Assembly: GCA_019634735.1 (NCBI GenBank)
Contig: JAHCAT010000004.1
Coordinates: 186,001-250,000, forward strand
DNA: 64,000 bases
Direction of reading: 5' to 3'
DNA from: Lysobacterales bacterium
Lineage (GTDB): Bacteria; Pseudomonadota; Gammaproteobacteria; Xanthomonadales; UBA2363
The translations under genes and the position numbers were made by a program. Every line of letters starts with the position of its first letter. Positions within the stretch are counted from its first letter, which is position 1. Below are positions 1 through 9,801 of this stretch, one piece after another. Under the pieces are notes generated by a model. It searched no databases. It was not told where the DNA came from and saw only the letters and a program-made list of their open reading frames with translations.

Positions 1-1
1 C

Positions 2-1330
2 CTGTATGGCGCGCTGCTGGGCGCCGCCGGCCTGGGCGTGGCCTGGCTCGGCTGGCGCCTGCTGCGCCGTCGCCGTCCCCGGCGCCGGCCGCCGCCGCCG
101 CCGGTGACCCGCGCCGACATCGAGCGCCGTGCCCAGCGCCTGGTCGAGGTCGGTGCCACGGCGCCCGCGGTCGCCGATGAACTGGCCGAGCTCGACCGCC
201 GGGCCGGCTCCGGCCATGTCTGGGTGGTGGTGTTCGGCGCCGTCAATGCCGGCAAGAGCGCCCTGGTGCGCGCCCTGGCGCCGCAGGCGACCACCGCCAG
301 CGATGCCCTGGCGGGAACCACCCGGGCCGTCGAGCACGTCCACGGCGCGCTGCCCGATGGCCGCCCCCTGGTGCTGGCCGACGTGCCGGGCACCCAGGAG
401 GATCCCGGCCGCGAGACGCTGGCGCGCGAGGAGGTGCTGCGCGCCCACTGGGTCCTGTACGTGTGCGCCGGCGACCTCAGCCGCAGCCAGGCCGCCGAGG
501 TCGACTGGCTGAAGGCCTTCGGCAAGCCGTTCGCCCTGGTGCTGAACCAGGCCGACCGCTACCGGCCCGAGGAGCTGGCGCAGCTGCAGCGTCGGCTGCG
601 CGAACGCGTCGACGCGCCGCTGGTGACGGTCAGTGCCGGTGGCGAGGAGGCAGTCGAGCAGGACGGCACGCTGGCCTGGCGGCAACGCCCGCCCGAGGTC
701 GCGCCGTTGCAGGCCCTGCTGGCGCGCCGCCTGGCGGCGGGCCCGCAGGCGCTTGAGGCGGCGCGCAGCCAGGCGGTGCTGGGCGGGCTGGATGCCCGGC
801 TGTCCGCGGTCGAGACTGCCGACCGCGCCGCGCGCTGCGAAGCCGCGGTCGGCAAGTACACGCGCCGCGCCGTGGTCGGCGCCCTGGCGGCGGTGGCGCC
901 GGGCAGCGACCTGGTCATCCAGGGCGCCCTGGCCACCGGACTGGTGCGCGAGCTGGCCGCCATCCACGAGGTCCCGGTCCGGCAGATCGACATCGACGCC
1001 CTGGTGGCGCGCGCCACCGGCACCTTGCGCACCACCACAGCGGTTGTGCTGGCGATCGCCGGCAACGCGGCCAAGGCCTTCCCCGGCCTGGGCACCCTGG
1101 GCGGCGGCGTGGCCCACGCGGTCGCCTACGGGATGATCTTCGACAGCCTGGGCCGGGCGGTTGCCGCGACCCTGGCAGAGTCCGGCCGGCTGGACGCGCA
1201 GGCCGCCGTCGACGCCTTCGCCGACACCCTGCGCGCCACGCCGCGGCCGCCGGTGCTGGGCCTGCTCGGCGCCGTGCTGGCCGAGCGCGTGGTCGATCGC
1301 GCGAAGGCGCGTGAGGAGAGCCGTCCATGA
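2..1330 (+). CDS. DUF697-type GTPase, 5' partial
   Basis: The reading frame is open from base 2, and the first visible residues (LYGALLGAAGLGV) are hydrophobic. The true start and probably a membrane segment therefore lie upstream of the window; an internal GTG at 38 is possible but would cut this helix. A basic, proline-rich stretch follows, then a G domain with G1 GAVNAGKS, G3 DVPGT and G4 NQAD. The C-terminal third is Ala/Gly-rich and hydrophobic, as in the DUF697 region of membrane-associated HSR1-like GTPases. The stop overlaps the next ATG (ATGA), so the gene is translationally coupled to the YceI gene. A second, divergent GTPase of the same type closes this operon. Family members hydrolyse GTP at membranes; the specific role is unknown. 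Confidence 0.8.
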   Translation: MYGALLGAAGLGVAWLGWRLLRRRRPRRRPPPPPVTRADIERRAQRLVEVGATAPAVADELAELDRRAGSGHVWVVVFGAVNAGKSALVRALAPQATTASDALAGTTRAVEHVHGALPDGRPLVLADVPGTQEDPGRETLAREEVLRAHWVLYVCAGDLSRSQAAEVDWLKAFGKPFALVLNQADRYRPEELAQLQRRLRERVDAPLVTVSAGGEEAVEQDGTLAWRQRPPEVAPLQALLARRLAAGPQALEAARSQAVLGGLDARLSAVETADRAARCEAAVGKYTRRAVVGALAAVAPGSDLVIQGALATGLVRELAAIHEVPVRQIDIDALVARATGTLRTTTAVVLAIAGNAAKAFPGLGTLGGGVAHAVAYGMIFDSLGRAVAATLAESGRLDAQAAVDAFADTLRATPRPPVLGLLGAVLAERVVDRAKAREESRP

Positions 1331-1935
1331 ACCCGCGGCTGCCGACCTTCGTCCTGCTGGCATCGATGCTCGCCGCGCCGCTGGCCGCGCAGCCGGCCTG
1401 GTACCAGATCGACCCGGTGCATACCCGGGTCCTGTTCTTCGTCGAGCACGCGCGCTTCTCGCGCAGCATCGGCCTGTTCCGGCCCGTCGAGGGCGGGCTG
1501 TGGTTCGACGAGGCGGACTGGACGCGCAGCCGGGTCGAGATCTGCCTGCCGCTGGCCAGCCTGGACATGGGCGACCGCGCCTGGGAGAACACCCTGCGCC
1601 GGTCCGCCTTCTTCGACGCCGGCCGGCACCCGGCGATCTGCCTGCGCTCGCAACGCATCGAGCGCCTGGACCAGCGCCGCGGGCGCCTGCATGGCCTGCT
1701 CGAGGTGCGCGGCATCGCCCGCGAGGTGGTGTTCGAATTCACGGTCAACGACGTGCGGCGCTTTTCCCTGACCCGCAAGCGACGCATGGGCGTCAGCGCC
1801 ACCGCCACGGTCTCGCGCGCCGCCTTCGGCATGACCCGCGACCCGACCCTGATCGGCGACGCCGTCGAGATCGTGATCGAACTTGAGGCCGAGCCGGCGC
1901 CCGCGCCGGCCGGCGATGACCCGGAGGAGAGATGA
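1327..1935 (+). CDS. Secreted YceI-family lipid-binding protein
   Basis: This 202-residue protein has an N-terminal signal peptide (about residues 1-21, ending LAAQPA) followed by one YceI domain. The family opening WYQIDPVHTRVLFFVEH is clear. The domain is a lipocalin-like barrel that in characterised relatives binds polyisoprenoids such as quinone-type lipids in the periplasm. The start is the ATG overlapping the upstream stop. Its own stop overlaps the next ATG, and a GGAGGAG Shine-Dalgarno lies just before that junction. It sits between a GTPase gene and a cytochrome b561-YceI fusion. In E. coli yceI is next to the b561 gene yceJ, so this pairing is conserved, but the flanking GTPases are unusual. 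Confidence 0.85.
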   Translation: MNPRLPTFVLLASMLAAPLAAQPAWYQIDPVHTRVLFFVEHARFSRSIGLFRPVEGGLWFDEADWTRSRVEICLPLASLDMGDRAWENTLRRSAFFDAGRHPAICLRSQRIERLDQRRGRLHGLLEVRGIAREVVFEFTVNDVRRFSLTRKRRMGVSATATVSRAAFGMTRDPTLIGDAVEIVIELEAEPAPAPAGDDPEER

Positions 1936-3059
1936 TGGCCTTGCGCAGTGGACCGACCGACTGGAGCACCCCGATCAAGATCCTGCACTGGCTGCTGGCG
2001 CTGGCGGTGCTGGCCATGGTGGTGTTCGGCTTCGTCATGAAGTACGGCGACTTCAGCCAGGTCGAGCGGATCCGCCTGTACAACCTGCACAAGTCGACCG
2101 GCCTGACGGTGCTGGTGCTGGCCGTGCTGCGTCTGCTCATCCGCCTGGTCGACCGGCGTCGGCCGGTGCTGCCGCCGATGCCGGCCTGGCAGCGCGCCAC
2201 CGCCGCCTTCACCCATGTCTTCCTGTACGTGGCGCTGATCGGCATGCCGTTGTCGGGCTGGCTCTACAACTCGGCCTCGGGATTCCCGCTGCGCTGGTTC
2301 GGCCTGTTCCCGGTGCCGGCACTGAGCGGCCGCGACAGCGGCCTCAAGGACCTGGCCGGCGAGATCCATTTCGCGCTGGCCCTGCTGCTGGTGCTGGTGG
2401 TGATCGTCCACGCCGGCGCCGCGCTGACCCACCATTTCCAGCATCGCGACAATGTCCTGCGCAGCATGCTGCCGCGCCTGCGCAGGGGCGCCGCCGGCGC
2501 CCTGCTGGCGGCCGCGCTGCTGCCGGCCTTGCTGGTGTCCGGCACCGCGCGCGCGCAGGCGCCGTCCTGGGTGCCGGAGGGCGAGGCGGTGCTGGCGTTC
2601 CGTGGCAGCTACCAGGGCGAGGCCTTCGAGGGCCGCTTCGCGCGCTTCACCCCGCAGGTGCGCTTCGACCCCGACGACCTGGCCGGTTCCGGCATCGAGG
2701 TCGACATCGAGCTGGCCAGCGCCGCGACCGGCATCGAGGACTACGACGGCACGATGCAGTCGGCGGAGTTCTTCGACAGCGCACGGTTTCCGCGGGCCCG
2801 CTTCGTGGCCGGCAACCTGCGCACCGAGGGCGAGGGCTACCTGGCCGATGCCGAGCTGACCCTGCGCGACCGCACCGTGCCGCTGGCCTTTCCGTTCGTC
2901 TTCGAGATCGACGGCGAGCGTGCCGTGCTGACGGCAAAGGTGACGCTCAAGCGCCTGGACTTCGGGGTCGGCACCGGCGAGTGGGCCGATACCGCGCTGA
3001 TCGCCAACGAGGTCGAGGTGCGCGTCGAGCTGCCGCTGCGGCGCGCGCCGGCGCCTTGA
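1932..3059 (+). CDS. Cytochrome b561-YceI fusion protein
   Basis: A 375-residue two-domain protein. Residues 1 to about 180 form a four-helix cytochrome b561-type domain with candidate haem histidines at H19, H53, H95, H146 and H160. A further hydrophobic segment (about 187-205, ending in ARAQA) leads into a complete YceI barrel (about 210-375) expected in the periplasm. The architecture suggests quinone-linked electron transfer at the inner membrane joined to a lipid-binding domain. It corresponds to E. coli yceJ and yceI made as one polypeptide, while a separate YceI is encoded immediately upstream. The ATG at 1932 overlaps the previous stop, and a second ATG follows directly. The stop TGA overlaps a TTG start of the downstream GTPase. 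The substrate is unknown. Confidence 0.85.
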   Translation: MMALRSGPTDWSTPIKILHWLLALAVLAMVVFGFVMKYGDFSQVERIRLYNLHKSTGLTVLVLAVLRLLIRLVDRRRPVLPPMPAWQRATAAFTHVFLYVALIGMPLSGWLYNSASGFPLRWFGLFPVPALSGRDSGLKDLAGEIHFALALLLVLVVIVHAGAALTHHFQHRDNVLRSMLPRLRRGAAGALLAAALLPALLVSGTARAQAPSWVPEGEAVLAFRGSYQGEAFEGRFARFTPQVRFDPDDLAGSGIEVDIELASAATGIEDYDGTMQSAEFFDSARFPRARFVAGNLRTEGEGYLADAELTLRDRTVPLAFPFVFEIDGERAVLTAKVTLKRLDFGVGTGEWADTALIANEVEVRVELPLRRAPAP

Positions 3060-4402
3060 AGCTGCCCTGGCCCCGGCGTCGCCGGACGGCGCCCGACGCC
3101 GGGGCGCCGGCGACCGGCGAACGCCATCGCGACCGCGCCCGCGCCAGCCTGGCGGCGCTGCGCGACGACCCTGCCATCCCGCCGGCGATCCGCCAGCAGC
3201 TCGCCGCCGACTTCGCCGAGGTCGAGACCCTGCTCGGCCGGCTCGAGCGCGGCGACCTGCACATCGCCGTGTTCGGCCGCGTCAGCGTCGGCAAGTCGGC
3301 CCTGCTGAACGCCCTGGCCGGCCGCGCGCTGTTCGAGGTCGGTGTCCTGCACGGCACCACCACCGTGCACAGCCTGGCCGACTGGCGCGAGTCCGGCGCC
3401 GGCAAGGTGGTGCTGGTCGACACCCCGGGCATCGACGAGCTGGACGGCGACGCCCGTGAGCAGCTCGCCTTCGAGGTCGCCGGTCGCGCCGACCTGCTGA
3501 TGTTCGTGGTCGAGGGCGATCCGGTGCGCGTCGAGCGCGAGGCGCTGGACCGGCTGCTGGCCCTGCAGCGTCCGCTGCTGCTGGTGCTGAACAAGGCCGA
3601 CCGCTTCCCGCCGGAGACCCGCGCCCGGCTGCTGACCCGGCTGCGCGAGCTGGCCGGCCCGACCCTGCCTGCCGAGAACGTGATCGCCGTGGCTGCGCTG
3701 CCGGCGCCGCTGGCGCGCATCGAGCGCGATGCGCGCGGCGGCGAGCGGCGCCATGCGCAGGCGCGCGAGCCGGAGATCGCCGCCCTGCAGTCGCGCCTGC
3801 TGGAGATCCTCGAGCGCGAGGGCCGCAGCCTGGCGGCGCTCAATGCCGGCCTGTTCGCTGGCCAGCTGGTCGAGCAGGTCGCGCAGCGCGTGGCGGCGCT
3901 GCGCCGCGACCAGGCGGCGCGGGTGATCCGCGGCTACTGCCTGGCCAAGGGCGTGACGGTGGCGCTGAATCCGGTGCCGGTCGCCGACCTGGTCGCCGCC
4001 GCCGGTCTGGACATCGCCCTGGTGGTGCACCTGGGCCGGGTCTATGGCCAGCCGCTGAGCCGGCGCGAGGCCGGCCGCGTGATCGCCACCATCGCCGCCC
4101 AGCTCGCCGGGCTGATGGCCGGGTTGTGGGCGATCAATCTCGGCGCATCGGCGCTCAAGGCGGTCAGCGCCGGTCTGTCGACCGCGGTCACCGCCGGCGC
4201 CCAGGGCGCCCTGGGCTGGTACGCGACCCTGGTGGTCGGCCGCGTGGTCGAACGCTGGCTGCTGCAGGGCCGGCAGTGGGGTCCGGACGGCCCCGGCCGG
4301 GTGGTCCGCGAGATCCTCGACAGCCTGGATCGCGGTTCGGTGCTGCGCGAGGCGCGCACCGAAATCCTGGCGCGCATCCGGCGGCCGGCGCGGCGCGGCT
4401 GA
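3056..4402 (+). CDS. DUF697-type GTPase with TTG start
   Basis: A 448-residue GTP-binding protein, paralogous in type to the first gene of the operon. From the TTG at 3056, G1 is GRVSVGKS (about 74-81), the G2 threonines are near 101-103, G3 is DTPG (122-125) and G4 is NKAD (179-182). The C-terminal half carries the DUF697 signature NPVPVADLV followed by several hydrophobic helices and likely associates with the inner membrane. I chose TTG because it overlaps the upstream stop (TTGA), and no ATG or GTG lies between it and the G1 motif that would leave a complete domain. It is the last gene of the operon. A role in membrane or isoprenoid-lipid handling with the YceI proteins is inference only. 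Confidence 0.78.
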   Translation: MKLPWPRRRRTAPDAGAPATGERHRDRARASLAALRDDPAIPPAIRQQLAADFAEVETLLGRLERGDLHIAVFGRVSVGKSALLNALAGRALFEVGVLHGTTTVHSLADWRESGAGKVVLVDTPGIDELDGDAREQLAFEVAGRADLLMFVVEGDPVRVEREALDRLLALQRPLLLVLNKADRFPPETRARLLTRLRELAGPTLPAENVIAVAALPAPLARIERDARGGERRHAQAREPEIAALQSRLLEILEREGRSLAALNAGLFAGQLVEQVAQRVAALRRDQAARVIRGYCLAKGVTVALNPVPVADLVAAAGLDIALVVHLGRVYGQPLSRREAGRVIATIAAQLAGLMAGLWAINLGASALKAVSAGLSTAVTAGAQGALGWYATLVVGRVVERWLLQGRQWGPDGPGRVVREILDSLDRGSVLREARTEILARIRRPARRG

Positions 4403-4613
4403 GCGGGGCCGCGGACCAGGCGCGTCCCTGGCCGGTCCCCGGTCCGCGCCGTCAGCGCCGCGTGGCACTGCGCTGGCGAACCATCGAACAACCGCGTCCT
4501 GGTCGTTCTTCATGGCGCCCCGCCGGCGTCGATCCGGACGGGCGGTGCGACGAGCCGGCCGCCGGCGCCATTGCCTCGCCGAGGGCGGCCGTCCCTGGCC
4601 GCCCGGCAACCCG

Positions 4614-7600
4614 TCAGTCCAGGCAGGCCGGCTTGGCCTCGAAGTCGTCGCGGAACACCCGGTCCTCGGGCGCCCCGGTGACGGTGACCGAGGCCTGCGC
4701 GGTGTTGTTGGCCTGCGCCGGATCGGGGTTGGCGGCCTGCACCGTGGCGATGTTGACCAGCTCACCGCCCTTGTCCGGGGCCAGCACGGTCAGCCGGACC
4801 GGCGCGGGCGGCGCGGCCAGCGGGCCGGGTTGCGCGCATTCGACGGTGTCGGCGGCCAGTTCGCAGGTCCAGCCCGGTGCGTCGATGGCCACCACGCAGG
4901 TGCCCGAGGGCAGGGGGTCGGCGAGGACGATGTCGATCGCGCCCGGCGCATCCATGTCCACCGACAGCAACCAGTCGAACGGCCGGCCGGCCTCCACCGT
5001 GGCCGTCGAGGCGGACTTGGCCAGGTCCAGGTCGCGGGCGCCGACCAGCACGTCGGCGCTGCCGGTGTTGTTGGTCGGATCGGGATCGGGGGTGTCCGAA
5101 GACACGCCCGCCAGGGCGGTCAGCACCCCGGGACTGTCCGGCGCGGTGGCGTGGAACTGCAGTCCCGCGCTGCTGCCGGCCGGGAAGCCGCCATCGAAGG
5201 TGCAGATGACCGTGGCGACGAAGATCTCACATTGCCAGCCAGGCGGTGCCAGGGCCTCGGTGGCCGGCACCGGCAAGGTGGCGGTGACCGCGACGATGCC
5301 GACGGCATCCGGGCCCAGGTTGTCCACGTTCGCCAGCCAGCGGGCCAGGCCGCCGGGCTCGACTGGTGCGGCGCCCGGGACGAGGGTCAGGGCCAGGTCG
5401 GCGCTGCTGCCGCCGGCCGGTGCGGCGACGTCGCCGGTGGCGACCACCGCGTAGCGCTGGCCGCTGCCGCCCATCGGCACGTTGATGCCGCGCACCCGGA
5501 CCTGCCAGGTGCCGGCACCCGGCGTCGGGAAGACCAGCTGGTGCACGACGTTGCGGTCGTCATGGCCGGTAGTGGCGGTGCTCTGCGTGGGGTTGGGCGT
5601 GCCGCTGGCCGGCAGCTTCTGGGTCCAGACGCCGCCATCGGGGTCCTCGACCTCCAGGCGCAGCCGGTTGACCACGTGCGGGTTGGCGCCGATCGCCGCG
5701 GGGAAGTCGCTCCAGACCAGGGTGACCTTGAGCGGCTGGCCGGCGGCGACCTCGAGCGCGAACTCGGCCTGCTCGCCGGTCGCCAGGCCGGCGCTGGCGT
5801 CGTGCAGCCACAGCCGGCGGGCGTCGCCGCTGAAGTGCAGGACATCGTCCAGGTGGATGCGGCCCCAGCCCTCGACCTGGTTCGGCGCGGCGGCGCCGGC
5901 GCCGGTGCCGGTCATGTCGCGCGCACCGTTGACCAGCAGGGCCTTGAGCAGGGCAGCGGACGGTTCGGCGATGGCGTTGGCGGCGTTCTCGCTGCCGCCC
6001 GGGTAGAAGCCGCGGTTGAGGTACTCGCGCACCAGGGCCGCCAGGCCGGCGGCGGTCGGCGTCGCCATCGAGGTGCCGCTGAAGGTGCAGGTCGCGCAGC
6101 CGCTGGTGGTGGTGCTGCCGTTGCTGGCCGACGAGACGATGCCGTCGCCCTGGGCCATCACGTCGGGCTTGGTGCGGCGATCGAGGGTCGGTCCGCGCGA
6201 GGAGAAGCTGGCCGCGTTGTTGCCGTTCGCACCTGCTCCGGAGGCGCCGACCGTCAGGGCGCTCTTGGCCAGGCCAGGCGAGCCGACCGCGCCGCCGCTG
6301 CTGGCGCAGCAGGTGCCGTTGTTGCCGGCAGCGATCGCCACCAGCAGTTCCGGGAAGTCCCAGGTCGCCTGGTCGGCGTCGCGCGCGAACTCGTCATAGC
6401 TGGCCGTGCAGCCGGGCAGGCAGAACAGTCCCAGGAAGCAGCAGCTGCCGCCCCAGGAATTGGAATGGATGCGGGCGCCGTTGGCGTGGGCGACGGTGGC
6501 CGCGTGGTAGATCGAGCCGCCCAGGTTGTTGACGTACTGCAGGCTCTCGCCCATCTCCTGGGCGACCAGGCGGGCGCCGGGCGCGGTGCCGTCGAGGTTG
6601 CCCGGCGTCGCCGCCAGCGTGCCGGCGGCGCAGTCGACCGGGTTGGCCGGATCGCTGCCGGTGATCGAGCCGGCGACGTGGGTGCCGTGGCCGGCACCGG
6701 TGCTGCTGCTGCAGGCGTTGTCGCCGAGCGCGTCACCCGCGCCCGACCACTTGTAGTAGTGCAGGGTCTTGCGCTGCAGCAGGTCGGGCAGGCCGGGCGC
6801 GCAGGCGGCGCCGTCGCCGCAGTCGCTGATCGGCGGATCGCCCTGCACCGTGTCGTTGAACGCGCAATGGTTGTAATCCACGCCGGAATCGAGCACGCCG
6901 ACCACCTGGCCGCAGCCGAGCAGGCCGCGGTCGAACACCGGCAGCTGGCCGGGGCTGCCGCTCTGGTGCAGCCAGCCGGCGCGCGCGTTGAGGAAGGCCA
7001 TCTGCTTGCGCAGGCCGATCGACGCGACCTCGGCCTGCGGCGCGATCGCCGCGAGCACGCTTTCCAGTCGCGTGCCGACCAGGCTCAGCACGACGCGCGG
7101 CGAGGTGGTGCCTTCGACCTGGAAGCCGTGCACCACGCCGTCGATGTCGAGCCAGCGCGCCAGCAGGTCGGCGGCGTCGGCGCCGGGGTGCAGGCCGACC
7201 GACAGGGGCAGGGCGGCCGGGCGCTCGCCGCCTTCGAGCAGCTCGGGCAGGCCGCCGCTGAGCTTCCAGGCCGCGGCCATCGGCCCCGTCCAGGTCGCGC
7301 CGGCGACCCGACCGGCCGGGTCGGCGTCGAGCGTCATGCGCACGCGCAGGGCGTGATGCGGGAGATAGTCGACGGCCTCGGCGCCGATCGCCTGCAGGGC
7401 GGCCCGTTCGGCGCGGCCGATCGGGCCGGGGAATTTGACCACCCACCAGCTGTACCGTTCGCCGCGCGCCTCGCCGGGCAGGCCGGCCAGGGCATGGTCG
7501 AACAGGCTGGCGCGCTGCGCACAGGCATCGAAACTGCCGGCATCGAAGCCGAGCGTGCAGCGTTCATCGGCGAAGGCGCTGGACAGCACCAGCAGCATGG

Positions 7601-7634
7601 CGGCGGCGCAAGCCGCCCGGAACCGAAGGCTCAT
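4614..7634 (-). CDS. Secreted subtilisin-like serine protease (S8) with DUF11 repeats
   Basis: A 1006-residue secreted protease. The signal peptide covers about residues 1-22 (cut near SSAFA). A prodomain-like region runs to about 230, and the S8 catalytic domain carries Asp249 in VLDSG, His316 in GHGTHVAG and Ser522 in GTSMATP. Cysteine pairs around residues 398-444 suggest disulphides. After the catalytic domain comes a jelly-roll module with strong LVWSDFPA-type similarity to subtilase C-terminal domains, then two DUF11-like repeats (about 760-880 and 885-990). The end is DRVFRDDFEAKPACLD, a variant of the motif that terminates three other secreted proteins here. It is transcribed convergently to the GTPase operon. 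Substrates are unknown; extracellular protein degradation is likely. Confidence 0.9.
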   Translation of the reverse strand: MSLRFRAACAAAMLLVLSSAFADERCTLGFDAGSFDACAQRASLFDHALAGLPGEARGERYSWWVVKFPGPIGRAERAALQAIGAEAVDYLPHHALRVRMTLDADPAGRVAGATWTGPMAAAWKLSGGLPELLEGGERPAALPLSVGLHPGADAADLLARWLDIDGVVHGFQVEGTTSPRVVLSLVGTRLESVLAAIAPQAEVASIGLRKQMAFLNARAGWLHQSGSPGQLPVFDRGLLGCGQVVGVLDSGVDYNHCAFNDTVQGDPPISDCGDGAACAPGLPDLLQRKTLHYYKWSGAGDALGDNACSSSTGAGHGTHVAGSITGSDPANPVDCAAGTLAATPGNLDGTAPGARLVAQEMGESLQYVNNLGGSIYHAATVAHANGARIHSNSWGGSCCFLGLFCLPGCTASYDEFARDADQATWDFPELLVAIAAGNNGTCCASSGGAVGSPGLAKSALTVGASGAGANGNNAASFSSRGPTLDRRTKPDVMAQGDGIVSSASNGSTTTSGCATCTFSGTSMATPTAAGLAALVREYLNRGFYPGGSENAANAIAEPSAALLKALLVNGARDMTGTGAGAAAPNQVEGWGRIHLDDVLHFSGDARRLWLHDASAGLATGEQAEFALEVAAGQPLKVTLVWSDFPAAIGANPHVVNRLRLEVEDPDGGVWTQKLPASGTPNPTQSTATTGHDDRNVVHQLVFPTPGAGTWQVRVRGINVPMGGSGQRYAVVATGDVAAPAGGSSADLALTLVPGAAPVEPGGLARWLANVDNLGPDAVGIVAVTATLPVPATEALAPPGWQCEIFVATVICTFDGGFPAGSSAGLQFHATAPDSPGVLTALAGVSSDTPDPDPTNNTGSADVLVGARDLDLAKSASTATVEAGRPFDWLLSVDMDAPGAIDIVLADPLPSGTCVVAIDAPGWTCELAADTVECAQPGPLAAPPAPVRLTVLAPDKGGELVNIATVQAANPDPAQANNTAQASVTVTGAPEDRVFRDDFEAKPACLD

Positions 7635-7715
7635 GCAGGTCTCCCGTAGTGATGAATGCCCGTCCCCCCGGGCGCCGCGACCTTAGCATGGCCGCCGCGC
7701 ACTGCGCCCGCGCGA

Positions 7716-7982
7716 TCAGTGCGGGTCCGCGACCAGCGTGCGGATCTGTGCGGGGGAGAACGGCCAGGCCAGCTCTGCGCCGTCGGCGCGCCGCAGCACC
7801 GGGATCACGGTGCCGTAACGCGCTTCCAGTGCCGGATCGCGTTCGATGTCGACGCGCTCGAACTCGGCGACCCCGGCCAGGGCCAGCACGTGTTCGGCCT
7901 CCAGGCACAGCAGGCAATACGGTCGCAGCAGCAGCTGCAGCGCGCCCGCCGCCGGGTCGCCCTCGCGCGGTTCGATGTCCAT
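7716..7982 (-). CDS. Glutaredoxin-like (DUF836) thioredoxin-fold protein
   Basis: An 88-residue protein with a CxxC redox motif (CLLC at about 23-26) after a beta strand (LQLLLRPY). The cis-proline segment TVIPVLRR and a terminal helix match the short glutaredoxin-like DUF836 family. It is cytoplasmic with no signal peptide. A role in thiol-disulphide exchange is expected from the fold, but no partner is known. It lies upstream of the subtilase on the same strand with an 81-bp gap, and it is divergent from sdaA. The start ATG at 7982 is the only good candidate. Confidence 0.75.
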   Translation of the reverse strand: MDIEPREGDPAAGALQLLLRPYCLLCLEAEHVLALAGVAEFERVDIERDPALEARYGTVIPVLRRADGAELAWPFSPAQIRTLVADPH

Positions 7983-8123
7983 GGCCGCATTCTATGGGCT
8001 GCGGCAGTCCGCTCCGCGTCCTGCGCCCAGCAAGGCACGCACAACCAGGCCCATCGCCTGCCGCAGCACAAGGATCGCGACGGCACGCGACTTGTGCCTC
8101 ATTCTCGCCAGGGCCATGCTAGT

Positions 8124-8151
8124 CCCCGGTCCCCGGTCCCCGGTCCCCGGT
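8124..8151. repeat. Heptamer minisatellite, four CCCCGGT units
   Basis: Four perfect tandem copies of the 7-bp unit ccccggt, followed by a degenerate fifth (ccccatc). They lie in the 212-bp gap between the divergent glutaredoxin-like gene and sdaA, 44 bp upstream of the sdaA start. The period matches the longer heptamer array after clpB. Slippage could alter the spacing of the sdaA upstream region. Confidence 0.85.
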
Positions 8152-8194
8152 CCCCATCCCTCTTCCCACTTGCCACTCAATCCCCCAGCCCATC

Positions 8195-9577
<1,383 letters not shown>

Positions 9578-9739
9578 AGGGGTCGGCGCGATGCCAGGTC
9601 CTGTCCATCCTTCCGGTCCGTTGACGCACTCTTCCTCACTGGCATCGCGGAAAGTCGGAACGGTGGCTGTCGGCCCGATGGGCGCCTGCTGTACTGGCGG
9701 TTTCCCGGATCGCCTTGCCGGCGCGGGTTCCGACGGGAT

Positions 9740-9776
9740 CCCGGTGAACCACCCGCCTGCGCGGTGGTTCACCGGG
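9740..9776. terminator. Hairpin between convergent genes
   Basis: Perfect 14-bp inverted repeat (cccggtgaaccacc / ggtggttcaccggg) around a 9-base loop, in the 224-bp gap between sdaA (+) and the P-domain protein gene (-). No T tract follows on either side, so it may be a bidirectional stem-type terminator or an RNA-stabilising hairpin. Confidence 0.6.
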
Positions 9777-9801
9777 CGGCCCCTCCCGGGCTCGCGCCGC
9801 G

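Noticed and set aside
1883..3055. N-terminal extension of the second GTPase across the b561-YceI gene
   Set aside because: The region is fully used in another frame by the b561-YceI fusion, and the extension is Arg/Ala low-complexity sequence.
4512..7649. Long plus-strand frame antisense to the subtilase
   Set aside because: The minus strand encodes a complete S8 protease with triad and signal peptide; the antisense product is low-complexity Ala/Gly/Arg sequence.
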